From Candidatus Cloacimonadota bacterium (GTDB lineage Bacteria; Cloacimonadota; Cloacimonadia; Cloacimonadales; PWNZ01), in contig PWOA01000096.1 in assembly GCA_003564155.1 (NCBI GenBank), forward strand, positions 1 through 50,637: a DNA stretch of 50,637 bases. The letters are read 5' to 3'. The notes under the pieces were generated by a model. The model was not told the DNA's origin and searched no databases. It saw nothing but the letters and a program-made list of their open reading frames with translations. Positions 41,848 to 50,637 of this stretch are shown one piece after another. Each line of letters begins with the position of its first letter. The first letter of the stretch is position 1. The position numbers and the translations under genes were made by a program.

Positions 41848-44289
41848 CTATCTTATCAGAACGATAGTACCTCTTTCGGTTTGACCATCAGAAGCAGAAA
41901 CAACATAATAGTATATACCGTTGCCACATTTTTTACCTTCACTATTTATCCCGTCCCATGAGAATTCAAAATACCGGTTTTCTTCTAAGGTAATAATAAG
42001 TTCACCTTTGATATTATAAATGTTACATTTATTGTCACCTTGAGGCATTATAGTATGTTCGTCCGCTACTTTATTGGTTATTGTAACTACCTGCCCCTTA
42101 TCAGGATAAAATGGATTGGGATAAACAACTGTCGTTGCTAATGGTGGGTCATCAGCTTTTAATATTTTTCCTATTTCTACAGAGTTTAATCCATTATCGG
42201 TACCTATATAAAGATTGCCGGAATATGGTTCATATGCTAATGCAGTAATATTATTTGAAACTAATGGCGAATTATTTGTATTATACACTCTAAACCGATC
42301 TGTATTGATATCGTAGATAGTTAGTCCATTGGATTCCGTACCGATCCAAACTCGGTCAAAAGGATCAATCAAAATAGCTGTAGGAAATGTCGGAGCTGCA
42401 CCATATAGTCTTTCTTCATCTACAAAATAAAGTTTATCTCTTTCCCAGTCATTATTTAGCCACACATGTCTTTTTATACCTGTGCCATACCGGTACCAGC
42501 GACTGTTATATGTATCATACATAAATAGACCATTTTCACTAGCTATCCATACTTCTTCACCCCAATGAGTCTCTCTTGAATCAATACCATAAACATAGAT
42601 ATAACCATCGCTCAGCTGCGGGAATGGCGGTTTTTTCCAATCATCACCTGTTTGATGTGTTTGAGGGAACCCGGTAGCATCCCAATATCTTATACCGGAA
42701 TAAAACGAACCGAAAAATGTCATATCAGACGCAGGAAATATATTTATTACATCTGAATAAGGTATGTTGGGTGAATAGAGGTGAAATGATGCGATTGTCG
42801 GAATAGTTCCAGTGTTCTCAATTGCATCTAATTCAACAACAACCATTCCTCCCGAATAAGCAGAAATCCAGATATTATTTCCATCATCAGTTGTTAAAGC
42901 ACCGATTTCATTGGCAGGAAGGCCATTCCCTCGATTATAATGATACCATGTATCTTTGTTTTCATCAAATACGGATATACCATGATTCCAGCTACCAAAC
43001 CACTTGCGATTACGAGCGTCGGTTGTAATCCTGAATATTCGATCGTGAACCAATGGACTTGTAGCAGCCCGGAAGGTTGTCCAACTATTACCGTCAAAAC
43101 CGGAGATACCCGGATTACCTCGTCTTTGAATATCTCCTCCAACGAATCCATTACATACCCAAATCTTACCATTTAAATCAACTGATATATCTGTAATATT
43201 ATTGGCTGTCATAGTATCAGATTTGCGATTCTTCCAAATACTGTTTTCAAAGAAAAATAAACCTTCTCCCCATGTGTAGATAAAGATAACATCATTGATC
43301 TCTCTAAAACCTTTAATCTGATCAGTAATAAGACCATTATTGTGATTTTGCCAGTGGGTAAAAACGTTGTTTGATGATATTCTGGTGATTACGATATCCT
43401 CAGTTTGCTCTATAAGTAGATTATTATTGTTCCAGACACCGTATGAAGTCCAAACTTGAAATTTGTTGTCTACATAGACAGAAAAAATTCTTCTACTGGC
43501 TAAAGGATGAGAATCTTCAGTAAACACTTCCCATTCGGTAAACAGATCAAGATACCTTAACAAACCGATATTGTCATCAATTTTTGTTCTTACTAGTCCA
43601 TCCTGAGTTCCAATAGCTAAAAGATTATCATTTATGCTCAAAGAAGTTATACGGTTATCCGGCAAAGATGAGTTATTGGTATTAACGAGATGCCAAGCAG
43701 TAATATTAAACATTTCACTTGTGTGAACATAGTTTAATCCTTGATCGGTTCCGATAAACAAATACCCGTTCTGTGCTAATGCAAGAGATGTAATATTTGT
43801 TGACGCTAAGCCATTGTGGGTAGCATAATGGTTTATGGGCAGTGGGTAAGGGAAGTCCGGAACGTCTTTAAAAACAGTCAAACCTTCATCAGTAGCAACA
43901 TATATCAAAGCATCACAATTGACAATAATATTTACCTTATTATCAGGTAGTCCAATTGTTTCATTTATTGGGGTTTGAAAGACATCATCTCTAATCCTAT
44001 TTATACCGGCTTTGGAAGTTCCCAAAAGAGTAGTGTGAGAAGACTCGAGATAGGAAATAGTTTTAATGTTTTGATCTTCCAGACCATCAAAAATCGTATA
44101 TGTTTTTACAAAGGAATCATTTTCGATATCATAGACTTCTAATCCTCCCCAAGTAGCTTGATAGATTTTGTTGTCTATCTCGATAATATCGTATATATGA
44201 GTAGTATTTGTATAAATCTGCCAGTTACGCAAGGATACAATATTTATACTGATCGTTATAAACATAATGATCAGGAAGCTTTTTTTCAT
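41848..44289 (-). CDS. Secreted beta-propeller protein with FlgD/T9SS-type C-terminal domain
   Basis: An 813-residue exported protein. A signal peptide (SFLIIMFITISINIVSL) is followed by about 640 residues of two-component-regulator-type propeller repeats. Typical units are LASTNITSLALAQNGYLFIG, LPDNRITSLSINDNLLAIG, ITDISVDLNGKIWVCNGF and ITALAYEPYSGNLYIGTDNG. The C-terminal 90 residues are an Ig-like domain starting VYPNPFYPDKG, with NIYNIKGELI and FSWDGINSEGKKCGNGIYYY, as in type IX cargo or FlgD-like tails. The ATG at 44289 overlaps the wecA stop (ATGA), with AAAGGAG eight bases upstream. It resembles PorZ-like or surface-sensing propellers, but no histidine kinase part is present. Confidence 0.85.
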   Translation of the reverse strand: MKKSFLIIMFITISINIVSLRNWQIYTNTTHIYDIIEIDNKIYQATWGGLEVYDIENDSFVKTYTIFDGLEDQNIKTISYLESSHTTLLGTSKAGINRIRDDVFQTPINETIGLPDNKVNIIVNCDALIYVATDEGLTVFKDVPDFPYPLPINHYATHNGLASTNITSLALAQNGYLFIGTDQGLNYVHTSEMFNITAWHLVNTNNSSLPDNRITSLSINDNLLAIGTQDGLVRTKIDDNIGLLRYLDLFTEWEVFTEDSHPLASRRIFSVYVDNKFQVWTSYGVWNNNNLLIEQTEDIVITRISSNNVFTHWQNHNNGLITDQIKGFREINDVIFIYTWGEGLFFFENSIWKNRKSDTMTANNITDISVDLNGKIWVCNGFVGGDIQRRGNPGISGFDGNSWTTFRAATSPLVHDRIFRITTDARNRKWFGSWNHGISVFDENKDTWYHYNRGNGLPANEIGALTTDDGNNIWISAYSGGMVVVELDAIENTGTIPTIASFHLYSPNIPYSDVINIFPASDMTFFGSFYSGIRYWDATGFPQTHQTGDDWKKPPFPQLSDGYIYVYGIDSRETHWGEEVWIASENGLFMYDTYNSRWYRYGTGIKRHVWLNNDWERDKLYFVDEERLYGAAPTFPTAILIDPFDRVWIGTESNGLTIYDINTDRFRVYNTNNSPLVSNNITALAYEPYSGNLYIGTDNGLNSVEIGKILKADDPPLATTVVYPNPFYPDKGQVVTITNKVADEHTIMPQGDNKCNIYNIKGELIITLEENRYFEFSWDGINSEGKKCGNGIYYYVVSASDGQTERGTIVLIR

Positions 44290-45320
44290 TTTCTTAACTC
44301 CTTTCTTAATATAAGATAACACACTATAAAAACCACTATCGCTAAAGCCACTAAAATTGTAAAGAGAATATTCTTATCCGCATATGAAAACCCGAAAGCA
44401 ATCAATCCAAAAAGAAAAGTAATGAAATAACATAAGTAGTTGATAGTTTTCGTTGGTAAACCGATTTTAAGCAATTTATGGTGTAAATGATGCCGATCAC
44501 CTTTAAAAATATTTTTGCGGTATTTGATCCTTCTCATCACTGCCAAAACGACATCTGCCAAAGGAATAAACATAACGATAATAGGAATCAACAAAGTTAT
44601 TGCAGTAATACCTTTATATTGCATATTACCCGTTATTGCTATAGCTGCAAAATAAAAACCGAGCAATTGACTGCCTGCATCGCCTAAAAATATTCTGGCG
44701 GGCGGGAAATTATATTTCATAAATGCCAAATTTGCACAAAAAAAGATCAAACTGGTTGAAAACAGGAACAGATTATCAAAACGATATGCGACACCCATTA
44801 AGATAACCGATACGATTATGGCAATACCGGTTGCTAAGCCGTCAATACCATCGATTAAATTGAATGCATTGATTAAGAATAAAAACCAGATTATTGTTGC
44901 CGGAAATGATAATAAACCTAAGGAGATAGCATTATTCCAAGGGTTTGTTAATAACGTGATTTGGTAGCCGCTATAATACATAAAAACGGCAATTATTACC
45001 TGAAACCCAATCTTCTGAAGTGCCGACAGTTTGAGTTTATCGTCAATTATACCGGTAACCATTATTGCTAAACAACCAATAACAAAGTACATAACATTCG
45101 GGAAGCCGGTAAAATCTAAGAAGAAATAGTTTAAGAATACTAGTGCTAACACAACCGGAATAGTAATTGAAAAGCCGCCGCTTAAGGGTATCGGTTTTTT
45201 ATGTACGCTGTCTTGGGTAGGCTCATCAATTAAACCAAGTCTTAGAGATGCTTTAATATTTAAAGGGACTAAGAACCAAGTCGCTAAGAAAACGATAATA
45301 CCTGTGATAAGAAAGATCAT
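44286..45320 (-). CDS. wecA: Undecaprenyl-phosphate N-acetylhexosamine-1-phosphate transferase, WecA/TagO type
   Basis: An integral-membrane enzyme that starts polyprenyl-linked glycan synthesis by transferring a GlcNAc-1-phosphate-type unit to undecaprenyl phosphate. The 344 residues have about ten membrane helices and the family motifs. These are KKPIPLSGGFSI, MVTGIIDDKLKLSALQK (DD, Mg/lipid site), INAFNLIDGIDGLATG near residue 150, ARIFLGDAGSQLLGFYFA near 208 and GDRHHLHHKLLKIGL near 275. The HHLHH tail favours WecA/TagO over MraY. It is in line with the two upstream glycosyltransferase genes and overlaps the propeller gene. Confidence 0.92.
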   Translation of the reverse strand: MIFLITGIIVFLATWFLVPLNIKASLRLGLIDEPTQDSVHKKPIPLSGGFSITIPVVLALVFLNYFFLDFTGFPNVMYFVIGCLAIMVTGIIDDKLKLSALQKIGFQVIIAVFMYYSGYQITLLTNPWNNAISLGLLSFPATIIWFLFLINAFNLIDGIDGLATGIAIIVSVILMGVAYRFDNLFLFSTSLIFFCANLAFMKYNFPPARIFLGDAGSQLLGFYFAAIAITGNMQYKGITAITLLIPIIVMFIPLADVVLAVMRRIKYRKNIFKGDRHHLHHKLLKIGLPTKTINYLCYFITFLFGLIAFGFSYADKNILFTILVALAIVVFIVCYLILRKELRK

Positions 45321-45404
45321 TTGTTAACTCTGTTTACTACGACATTATCTCATGTAATATTAGTAGTTTGATTTGTTTCCATTAATTTACTGACTGAATA
45401 TAGA

Positions 45405-46616
45405 CTATTCATTCTCGTATAAGTTGAGATAGTTTTCCACAAATTTCGTGTGGCTGAAATTTTCTTTTACTCTTACAATCGAGTTTTTGCTCCATTTTGA
45501 TAGTTCCTTATCTCTTAAGGGTAAAGATACCAGCAATTCTTGCAAACCTTCATGGTCTTTAACATCAACTAATGTACCGTTATTTATTGTTACCAATTCA
45601 TTATTTCCTTTTATGTTTGAAGCAATTATCGGCAACCCCGATGCCATCGCTTCAAGTATTGACATAGATAAACCCTCCCATAATGAATAAAGAATAAATA
45701 CGTCCATCGTGTCAAGCCATTCTTGGATATTCGTTTGCCATCCGGGCATAATTATTCTCATCTCCATACCACTTTTAATAACTAAATCCTTACACTCATC
45801 ATAAAGCTCACCATCACCTACAAAGATAAAGATTAATTCTTTGTTGCGTCTGCAGGATCGAATAGCAATTTTAGTTAGATTGATTAAATTTTTGGCAGCG
45901 GTAAATCTAGAAACTGTGCCGATAATAAAAGGTGTTTGAGGTAAAGAGAGATCTTTATCGGTTTTTGATAACAGAGAGTTAATCTTTTTTAATTTCTTTT
46001 TAGTGTTTATAGGATATGTTTTAGGTTCAACTTTGTCAAGAGTCTTTATGCCATTGTATATTGTAACGATCTTATAATCCGGTATAAGTTTTGAGTTGAT
46101 AGCCAATTCCCTTTCAAATTGATTAACAACTACAACCTTATCACAAAATTTAGCAGCAAATTTTTCTAATAATCTGTATATTTTTTGAGCAGTCTGTGAT
46201 TGGTGTTCATGGAAAGGGAAACCATGAACTGTATGAATAACTTTTTTTATACCGGTTAACCTTGCAGCAATGCGCCCTAACAGTCCTGTTTTGGAAGAGT
46301 GGGTATGGACAATATCAAATTTATGATGCCGAAATATCAGAAACAATTGGATTAATGCAATGAAGTCGAGAGGTGATATATTTCTTCTTAATGATTTAAC
46401 AGGGATATAATTATACCCATGACCTTCAACTGCTGTTACTAAGGGCGATTTTATACCTAAAGATTGCTTGTTATTACTATTATTGATATCCGGTTTAGAT
46501 ATTACGTAGATTTCATATTTATTCCTGTCGAGTGATCCGAGCAAATCGAGCATTATAACTTGAACTCCCGAAAGCAGGGGTAGTAATTGAACGTGAACCA
46601 ACTTGATCTTTTTCAT
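45405..46616 (-). CDS. GT4-family glycosyltransferase
   Basis: A cytoplasmic GT-B retaining glycosyltransferase, 403 residues. The N-domain has VQLLPLLSGVQVIMLDLL and IVHTHSSKTGLLGRIAARLTG near residue 97, then VIHTVHGFPFHEHQSQTAQK, a stretch typical of WbpH/capsule-type GT4 enzymes. The C-domain has FIIGTVSRFTAAKNLINLTK near 227 and the nucleotide-sugar site LWEGLSMSILEAMASGLPII near 315 (EX7E). Its ATG overlaps the stop of the upstream glycosyltransferase (ATGA). Sugar specificity cannot be inferred. Part of the glycan cluster ending with wecA. Confidence 0.9.
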   Translation of the reverse strand: MKKIKLVHVQLLPLLSGVQVIMLDLLGSLDRNKYEIYVISKPDINNSNNKQSLGIKSPLVTAVEGHGYNYIPVKSLRRNISPLDFIALIQLFLIFRHHKFDIVHTHSSKTGLLGRIAARLTGIKKVIHTVHGFPFHEHQSQTAQKIYRLLEKFAAKFCDKVVVVNQFERELAINSKLIPDYKIVTIYNGIKTLDKVEPKTYPINTKKKLKKINSLLSKTDKDLSLPQTPFIIGTVSRFTAAKNLINLTKIAIRSCRRNKELIFIFVGDGELYDECKDLVIKSGMEMRIIMPGWQTNIQEWLDTMDVFILYSLWEGLSMSILEAMASGLPIIASNIKGNNELVTINNGTLVDVKDHEGLQELLVSLPLRDKELSKWSKNSIVRVKENFSHTKFVENYLNLYENE

Positions 46617-48004
46617 TGCAACAAATCCATAAATTTCTGCGTCTGTTTTTCTCTCGAAAACTTGCAGATACTGTTTGATAGTGGATAATCTTTATTAAGT
46701 TTTCTATGGTTTTCTGTCTGCTTTCGCCAGAATTCTGAGTGAAAATTAACAATTGATTCTGCAATATTTTCAACGCTTTGAGGAGAGCAAATAACACTTG
46801 GATAATTGTTAATAATCCGAGCTGCTTCTCCTGCTTGAGGCACCATAGCCAATATTGGCTTACCACTTCTTAAATATTCAAAAATCTTACTGGTTAAAAC
46901 ACCAGCTCCATCTTTACTTGGGATAAAAAGTAGTAAGCCAGTACTTTCCATTATTGTTCCCAGACATTTTCTATGTGTTTGATAGGGTATAACCTCAACT
47001 AAATCTTTAAGATTTTTATCTCTTAAAACTATTTCAGCATCTCGATGGTAATTACCTACAAATCTAATTTTTAAGTCTTGTGGGAGCCGGTTTTCTTTTT
47101 TCAAAAGTAAAAGCGCCTGACAAAAGTAATAAGGTGTTCTTTGCTGATAGAAATTGCCTGTATATGTTAAAACACAATCAGAAGCAATTTTAGCATCAAC
47201 TTTTTTTGAAGGAATGTTATTTTTCTTTGTTGATACAACAAAGTCACTTTCATCAAATCCGTTGTAAATAATTGTTGATTTTGTGGGGAAATCTTCCCGG
47301 TATTTAGCGGTTAATTCTTGATGCATAGTTTCACCGATACACGTCAAGTAAGTTGATTGTTTAATAATTTTTTTCTCATATTTCTCAGCAATGTGTCTAT
47401 GTAAAGGAGTGAGATATATTTCATAAGGATTCATCGTCATATGATCCCGGTAGTCAATCAAAAGTGGAGTTCCAGTTTTTTTGCTGAGTTTGTAACCCAC
47501 AAGACCTGATGTATAGGGACCCATGCTTGCAACAATCACATCATAGTTGTTAGACCTTAGTAACTTCAAACCTACTTTTTGAGCAGAATACAACCATAAT
47601 ATTTTGTCATCTACCGGGTAGATCTTTTTTATAATTAACCTTAACCACTCAGGTAAACAAAAGTAGATCTCTCTATTCCTATCGCTCCACTTTTTGTCTT
47701 TTTTCCCTGAGAAATATTTGAATTTAAGAGACCATATTTTTTTAATTATATATAAGATAGTTGTTAAATCATAAGAAGATGCATATTCTATATGATTAGG
47801 CTTACATTCAGCTGCTAACTCATAATCATAAGAATGATAAAGAATATTCTTAACCGAAATAACATCAACTTCAATACCGGATTTCCTTAAATACTTGCAC
47901 AATTTACCCAATCTTATGGAAGCCGGTCCTCCTAAAGGCGGGAAATAGTAAGCTATCAATAGTATCTTAAAAGATTTCAAACCCTCTTGAACTTTTTTGC
48001 CCAC
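46613..48004 (-). CDS. GT-B glycosyltransferase (WcaI-like)
   Basis: A 463-residue glycosyltransferase. It starts ILLIAYYFPPLGGPASIRLG, the donor-domain start of WcaI-like GT4 enzymes. It has YDVIVASMGPYTSGLVGYKL near residue 155 and LLIDYRDHMTMNPYEIYLTP near 185. The C-terminal GT-B half has CVLTYTGNFYQQRTPYYFCQ near 280 and GVLTSKIFEYLRSGKPILAM near 380. It lies 34 bases after the deacetylase-like gene. Its C-terminal end overlaps the next gene by four bases. Specificity is unknown. Confidence 0.87.
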   Translation of the reverse strand: MGKKVQEGLKSFKILLIAYYFPPLGGPASIRLGKLCKYLRKSGIEVDVISVKNILYHSYDYELAAECKPNHIEYASSYDLTTILYIIKKIWSLKFKYFSGKKDKKWSDRNREIYFCLPEWLRLIIKKIYPVDDKILWLYSAQKVGLKLLRSNNYDVIVASMGPYTSGLVGYKLSKKTGTPLLIDYRDHMTMNPYEIYLTPLHRHIAEKYEKKIIKQSTYLTCIGETMHQELTAKYREDFPTKSTIIYNGFDESDFVVSTKKNNIPSKKVDAKIASDCVLTYTGNFYQQRTPYYFCQALLLLKKENRLPQDLKIRFVGNYHRDAEIVLRDKNLKDLVEVIPYQTHRKCLGTIMESTGLLLFIPSKDGAGVLTSKIFEYLRSGKPILAMVPQAGEAARIINNYPSVICSPQSVENIAESIVNFHSEFWRKQTENHRKLNKDYPLSNSICKFSREKQTQKFMDLLQ

Positions 48005-48038
48005 TTAAAGATTCCTGCTTCAAGATTTTTTCGCGTTT

Positions 48039-49799
48039 TTAACCTGAGTTAGAAGTATTTTCATCAGCATCCATAGATACGTACATCTGGTCATCATGTT
48101 TATAATAGATAACGACATTAACGTCTTTTTTTATATTATTTAAAGTGATAACGTTGTCTACAATAACTGAATCCGCTCCATTAATTTTTGAAACTGTTCG
48201 ATTACCCAAGAGATTGATAGTCATCTTATCTATGTTTTCCGGTGAGATTAAAACTATTTTGCCCTTATCTTCTTTGATATCTACATTTTTTCTTCTTACC
48301 CACCAATCAGTTAGTTCCTCCAAAGTCCCGGAAAATGTATTTCGTGCTTTTAGTAATCCTATGGTATACTCTAATAAATCGGGAGCATAACTAATATCGT
48401 GAAAATTGGACATTGAAAAATTCAAAGTAAGCAGGCCGTTAGTCTCTTTAATAGTATTTATTAGATTTTTGATTATATCCATCGCTTTAGCTTTTGAAAC
48501 TAATTTGTGCTTAGTAATCTGCAGATAGTGATCAGAAAAAACCAACGGTATTGCCCAATGATTACTTTTTTCTTTTTGACTAGGTAAAAAAGGTTGATAA
48601 GGGAAAGCAACTCCATTACGAAAACCAACTTGATCAGCAAAGGATATTCCGGCATCATAATGGAAATCCAACTTATCATAATGTTCTTTAAGTGCTTCAT
48701 CGGGTAGTGTGCCAATAATATTACGGATACCTTTTATACGACCTGTAAATAAATTAACCATACGTTTTTTCTGATTAACTAATTCCTTGTAGTGTCCATG
48801 GTAAATATCTTTATTCAATTTGGCGATATCAGTTAAGAGGGCAACTTCACAATTTTGGTTTAATATATTACGTAACTCCTCATGAAGATCCGGATCGTTG
48901 AAACAATAATCTATTAACTCGCCTTCATCAGCTTCATCCAAAGCAGCGACGAACCAAGTTGATTTTAGAGAATTCTTGCTCAATATTTGTCCAATATCTT
49001 CAAACCGCCAGTAATATTCAGTATTAGTAATCAAATATACAATTTTTTCTTTCACACTTCTTATAAAAGCTGGAAACTTCAAGCTAATCAATAAATATAT
49101 GTCAGAAATCGTCGATCCCAATAAACTCTTTGTGTCCCACTTCTGGAGACGATCAACATTATGGCTTATGGAAAAAGCAAAATCCTCGCCTTGTGGCCAA
49201 AATTCTTTCTTACAGATTGAAAGTGTTGGATTTTCTTTAACAATTTCTTTAATAAAAGAGTCAATCATCCACAACATATTGTTAACATAAGCAACCCTGG
49301 CATAACTAAAAAAAGGAAGACTTTCTTCTGTTAATCTGCCATAATTGTCGAATTGGCCACCAAAATGCTCATCAGTTCCAGCTAAATGAAAATAAATATT
49401 ACCAAGAAGATCAAAGTTTATCTTACCCCAATAATAAGATGGTGATTTTATTATCTCCATCGGATTATCGAAATCTCTGTGTGCAATTACAGGAAACTTA
49501 TTAAATAATTGGATCTCTCTAATATTTGACTCAATATACTCTCTTGATAGTTTTGAAGTTATAAATAGATCAGGCTCTAATTGTAAGTGGACTACAACCC
49601 CCTTATTCGCTAATCTAATCATTTCATCCTTTGGCGGAGAAGCCAGACTGCACAAGAATATAATATCCCCTTCTCTATCATAGTCTAAATTATTAACATA
49701 CTTAAAGGGATAACCAAGTGTTTCGAACATAAAATCACAACTCTGCTTTACTAAGTTTACATGTTGCTCGAGTTTTTGATCAATCATTATTCCTATCAT
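48039..49799 (-). CDS. Polysaccharide-deacetylase-fold protein, probably catalytically dead
   Basis: A 586-residue protein at the head of the glycan cluster. The N-terminal 200 residues resemble the uncharacterised domain that precedes NodB-type domains in surface-glycan loci. The core runs from FSISHNVDRLQKWD near residue 212 to FHYDAGISFADQVGFRNGVA near 387. Active relatives usually read 'THDVD' for motif 1, '.IG.H.S' for the metal His motif and 'G.R.HYL' for motif 3. Here these are SHNVD, EVALLTD and GIRNIIG, so the metal ligands appear lost. A beta-rich C-terminal domain (490-586) follows. No signal peptide is seen. It may bind glycan rather than cleave it. Confidence 0.7.
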   Translation of the reverse strand: MIGIMIDQKLEQHVNLVKQSCDFMFETLGYPFKYVNNLDYDREGDIIFLCSLASPPKDEMIRLANKGVVVHLQLEPDLFITSKLSREYIESNIREIQLFNKFPVIAHRDFDNPMEIIKSPSYYWGKINFDLLGNIYFHLAGTDEHFGGQFDNYGRLTEESLPFFSYARVAYVNNMLWMIDSFIKEIVKENPTLSICKKEFWPQGEDFAFSISHNVDRLQKWDTKSLLGSTISDIYLLISLKFPAFIRSVKEKIVYLITNTEYYWRFEDIGQILSKNSLKSTWFVAALDEADEGELIDYCFNDPDLHEELRNILNQNCEVALLTDIAKLNKDIYHGHYKELVNQKKRMVNLFTGRIKGIRNIIGTLPDEALKEHYDKLDFHYDAGISFADQVGFRNGVAFPYQPFLPSQKEKSNHWAIPLVFSDHYLQITKHKLVSKAKAMDIIKNLINTIKETNGLLTLNFSMSNFHDISYAPDLLEYTIGLLKARNTFSGTLEELTDWWVRRKNVDIKEDKGKIVLISPENIDKMTINLLGNRTVSKINGADSVIVDNVITLNNIKKDVNVVIYYKHDDQMYVSMDADENTSNSG

Positions 49800-50174
49800 A
49801 AATTACAATGACTCCCTTACTAAGTATTATAAGATTAGTGTCAATATATAGAAGATTAAGTTTATTAAAGACCTGCAATTTGTCAATCGGAAATCTATTT
49901 TTTAGTTTGAAAAGAGATGTTCGTCATTTAATAAAGACATTATTACATGTTTTCTAAGTAAGTGTTATTAATATTACTTCTACAGTTAATGGCGTTCGCT
50001 CAGGTAGTGTGTGTTATGAGTTATCATATTAACTAAGCATAAATCATTTTAACCATAATTAACATAAAATCAAACCCATCATTTTTTACTTGACATCATC
50101 TGACTGCAACTTTTTTCTGTACCTTCGTAAAATAATTTTTATTGAATAATTATATGAAAATAGTGGAGGCAATG
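49800..50174. other. Divergent promoter region between glycan cluster and C25 peptidase
   Basis: No reading frame. On the minus strand TATAAT occurs at 49831-49826, a plausible -10 for the glycan cluster, but without a good -35 at 17 nt. On the plus strand TTGACA at 50090-50095 lies upstream of the peptidase gene, with TAAAAT only at 50128-50133. No strong hairpin was seen. Confidence 0.45.
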
Positions 50175-50637
50175 ATGAATTTTAAGAACAAAGTTCTTTT
50201 GCAGCTTGTTGGTGTGATCTTAATGGTTTTATCTACATCTTTTATGGGCTTGTATGCTGATTTTTTGGGGTTTAATGTGGTATCAACCGGAGAGGATTAT
50301 ACAGAGATCAAATTTAGGCTGCCTGAATACGAAGTTTTAACTGAAGAAATTGATGGAGTAATATATCATAGATTCTACCACCCTGAGCACGGGTTAATTA
50401 TGGAAGAGGGATTACCTGAGGTATTATCTTTTTCTTTTTTGTTATCAATACCGCCAACAGGAATCGTCGAATTAGATAACTACAGTATCAATAAATCAGA
50501 AGTTGAGAGAGGAGTAAATATATTTCCTTCTCAAGGCTTCGGTTTAGAAATAGACAAGAAAAAAGGTTTTTTACAGGACGAAGAGTTTTATAGTCAAGAT
50601 ATTAACTATCCGTCTGAGATAGTGCAAATAAGTTCAC
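50175..50637 (+). CDS. Gingipain-type (peptidase C25) precursor, N-terminal part; runs off the window
   Basis: The reading frame stays open to the window's end (154 codons). A signal peptide (LLQLVGVILMVLSTSFMGLYA) is followed by a beta-rich stretch of the C25 propeptide kind: FLGFNVVSTGEDYTEIKFRL, EEGLPEVLSFSFLLSIPPTG, and finally YPSEIVQIS. In this family the propeptide ('G.P.LP...iaiP..g' and later 'YP...v.i') precedes the caspase-like cysteine protease domain and often a type IX C-terminal signal, both beyond this window. The ATG at 50175 is chosen because GGAGG ends six bases upstream; the ATG one codon earlier is too close. Confidence 0.65.
   Translation, partial: MNFKNKVLLQLVGVILMVLSTSFMGLYADFLGFNVVSTGEDYTEIKFRLPEYEVLTEEIDGVIYHRFYHPEHGLIMEEGLPEVLSFSFLLSIPPTGIVELDNYSINKSEVERGVNIFPSQGFGLEIDKKKGFLQDEEFYSQDINYPSEIVQISS

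Noticed and set aside
41848-44289. Hybrid two-component sensor kinase, suggested by the propeller repeats
   Set aside because: No transmembrane helix, HisKA or HATPase domain follows; the protein ends in a YPNPF Ig-like secretion tail.
46519-46866. Open minus-strand frame across the junction of the two glycosyltransferases, first suspected as a frameshifted gene
   Set aside because: Both glycosyltransferases are full length with an ATGA overlap; the extra frame has no family resemblance and low-quality composition.

Overview
The window is about 50.6 kb of AT-rich bacterial chromosome (roughly one third G+C by eye) with tightly packed housekeeping and metabolic genes, standard stop codons, and no phage, insertion sequence or CRISPR array. 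The primary sigma factor is short and lacks region 1.1, as in the Bacteroidetes side of the FCB group. A gingipain-type (peptidase C25) precursor starts at the right edge, and a propeller protein ends in a 'YPNPF...' FlgD/type IX-like tail. With the fermentative gene set (indolepyruvate:ferredoxin oxidoreductase, phosphate butyryl/acetyltransferase, formate channel, FdhD/MobA/MobB) this suggests an anaerobic FCB-group bacterium, perhaps Cloacimonadota-like. That placement is inference from protein resemblance, not a database result.

Layout. 0.36-6.5 kb: mfd, a tandem GNAT protein, a MobB with an added cysteine domain, and a small kinase-like protein. 6.5-16.2 kb (minus strand): a TPR protein, iorBA, cdd, rlmH, a phosphotransacylase, rpoD, a MerR regulator, a LysM-M23 peptidase, acylphosphatase, an M20 amidohydrolase and asd. 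16.4-23.3 kb (plus strand): tRNA-Arg(CCT), a small Cys-rich protein, ribBA, a TPM protein, a DUF445-like protein, a TolC-like channel, a periplasmic adaptor, a lipoprotein and a small membrane protein. 23.3-26.4 kb (minus): rsmI and a DUF2089/DUF4097/SHOCT-like trio. 26.7-29.0 kb: fdhD facing mobA and focA. 29.2-32.9 kb (minus): yraN, cinA, wecB and an MlaF-like ATPase. 32.9-33.5 kb: a 600-bp gene-free gap. 33.5-39.6 kb (minus): ftsB, a B12/radical-SAM protein, aspS, purN and mtaB. 39.9-41.8 kb: arsM facing aroB. 41.8-49.8 kb (minus): a surface-glycan cluster (deacetylase-like protein, two glycosyltransferases, a WecA-type initiator) ending in the propeller protein. 50.2 kb to the end: the start of the C25 peptidase.

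Genes that plausibly work together: MobB, MobA, FdhD and FocA point to a molybdenum or tungsten formate dehydrogenase encoded elsewhere. Asd and the M20 hydrolase fit the acetylated branch of diaminopimelate/lysine synthesis. WecB, WecA and the glycosyltransferases fit a polyprenyl-linked surface polysaccharide.

The strongest unexplained signals are non-coding. In the 32.9-33.5 kb gap, a perfect sigma-70 promoter (TTGACA, 17 nt, TATAAT) on the plus strand is followed within about 25 nt by an intrinsic terminator-like hairpin, predicting a free-standing RNA of about 60 nt. The same gap holds a separate perfect 24-bp inverted repeat. A perfect 19-bp palindrome lies between fdhD and the DUF2089 operon. 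At protein level, the notable points are the RnfB-like cysteine domain on MobB, one short helical motif carried by all three DUF2089-operon proteins, and a deacetylase-fold protein that has lost its metal-binding motifs.
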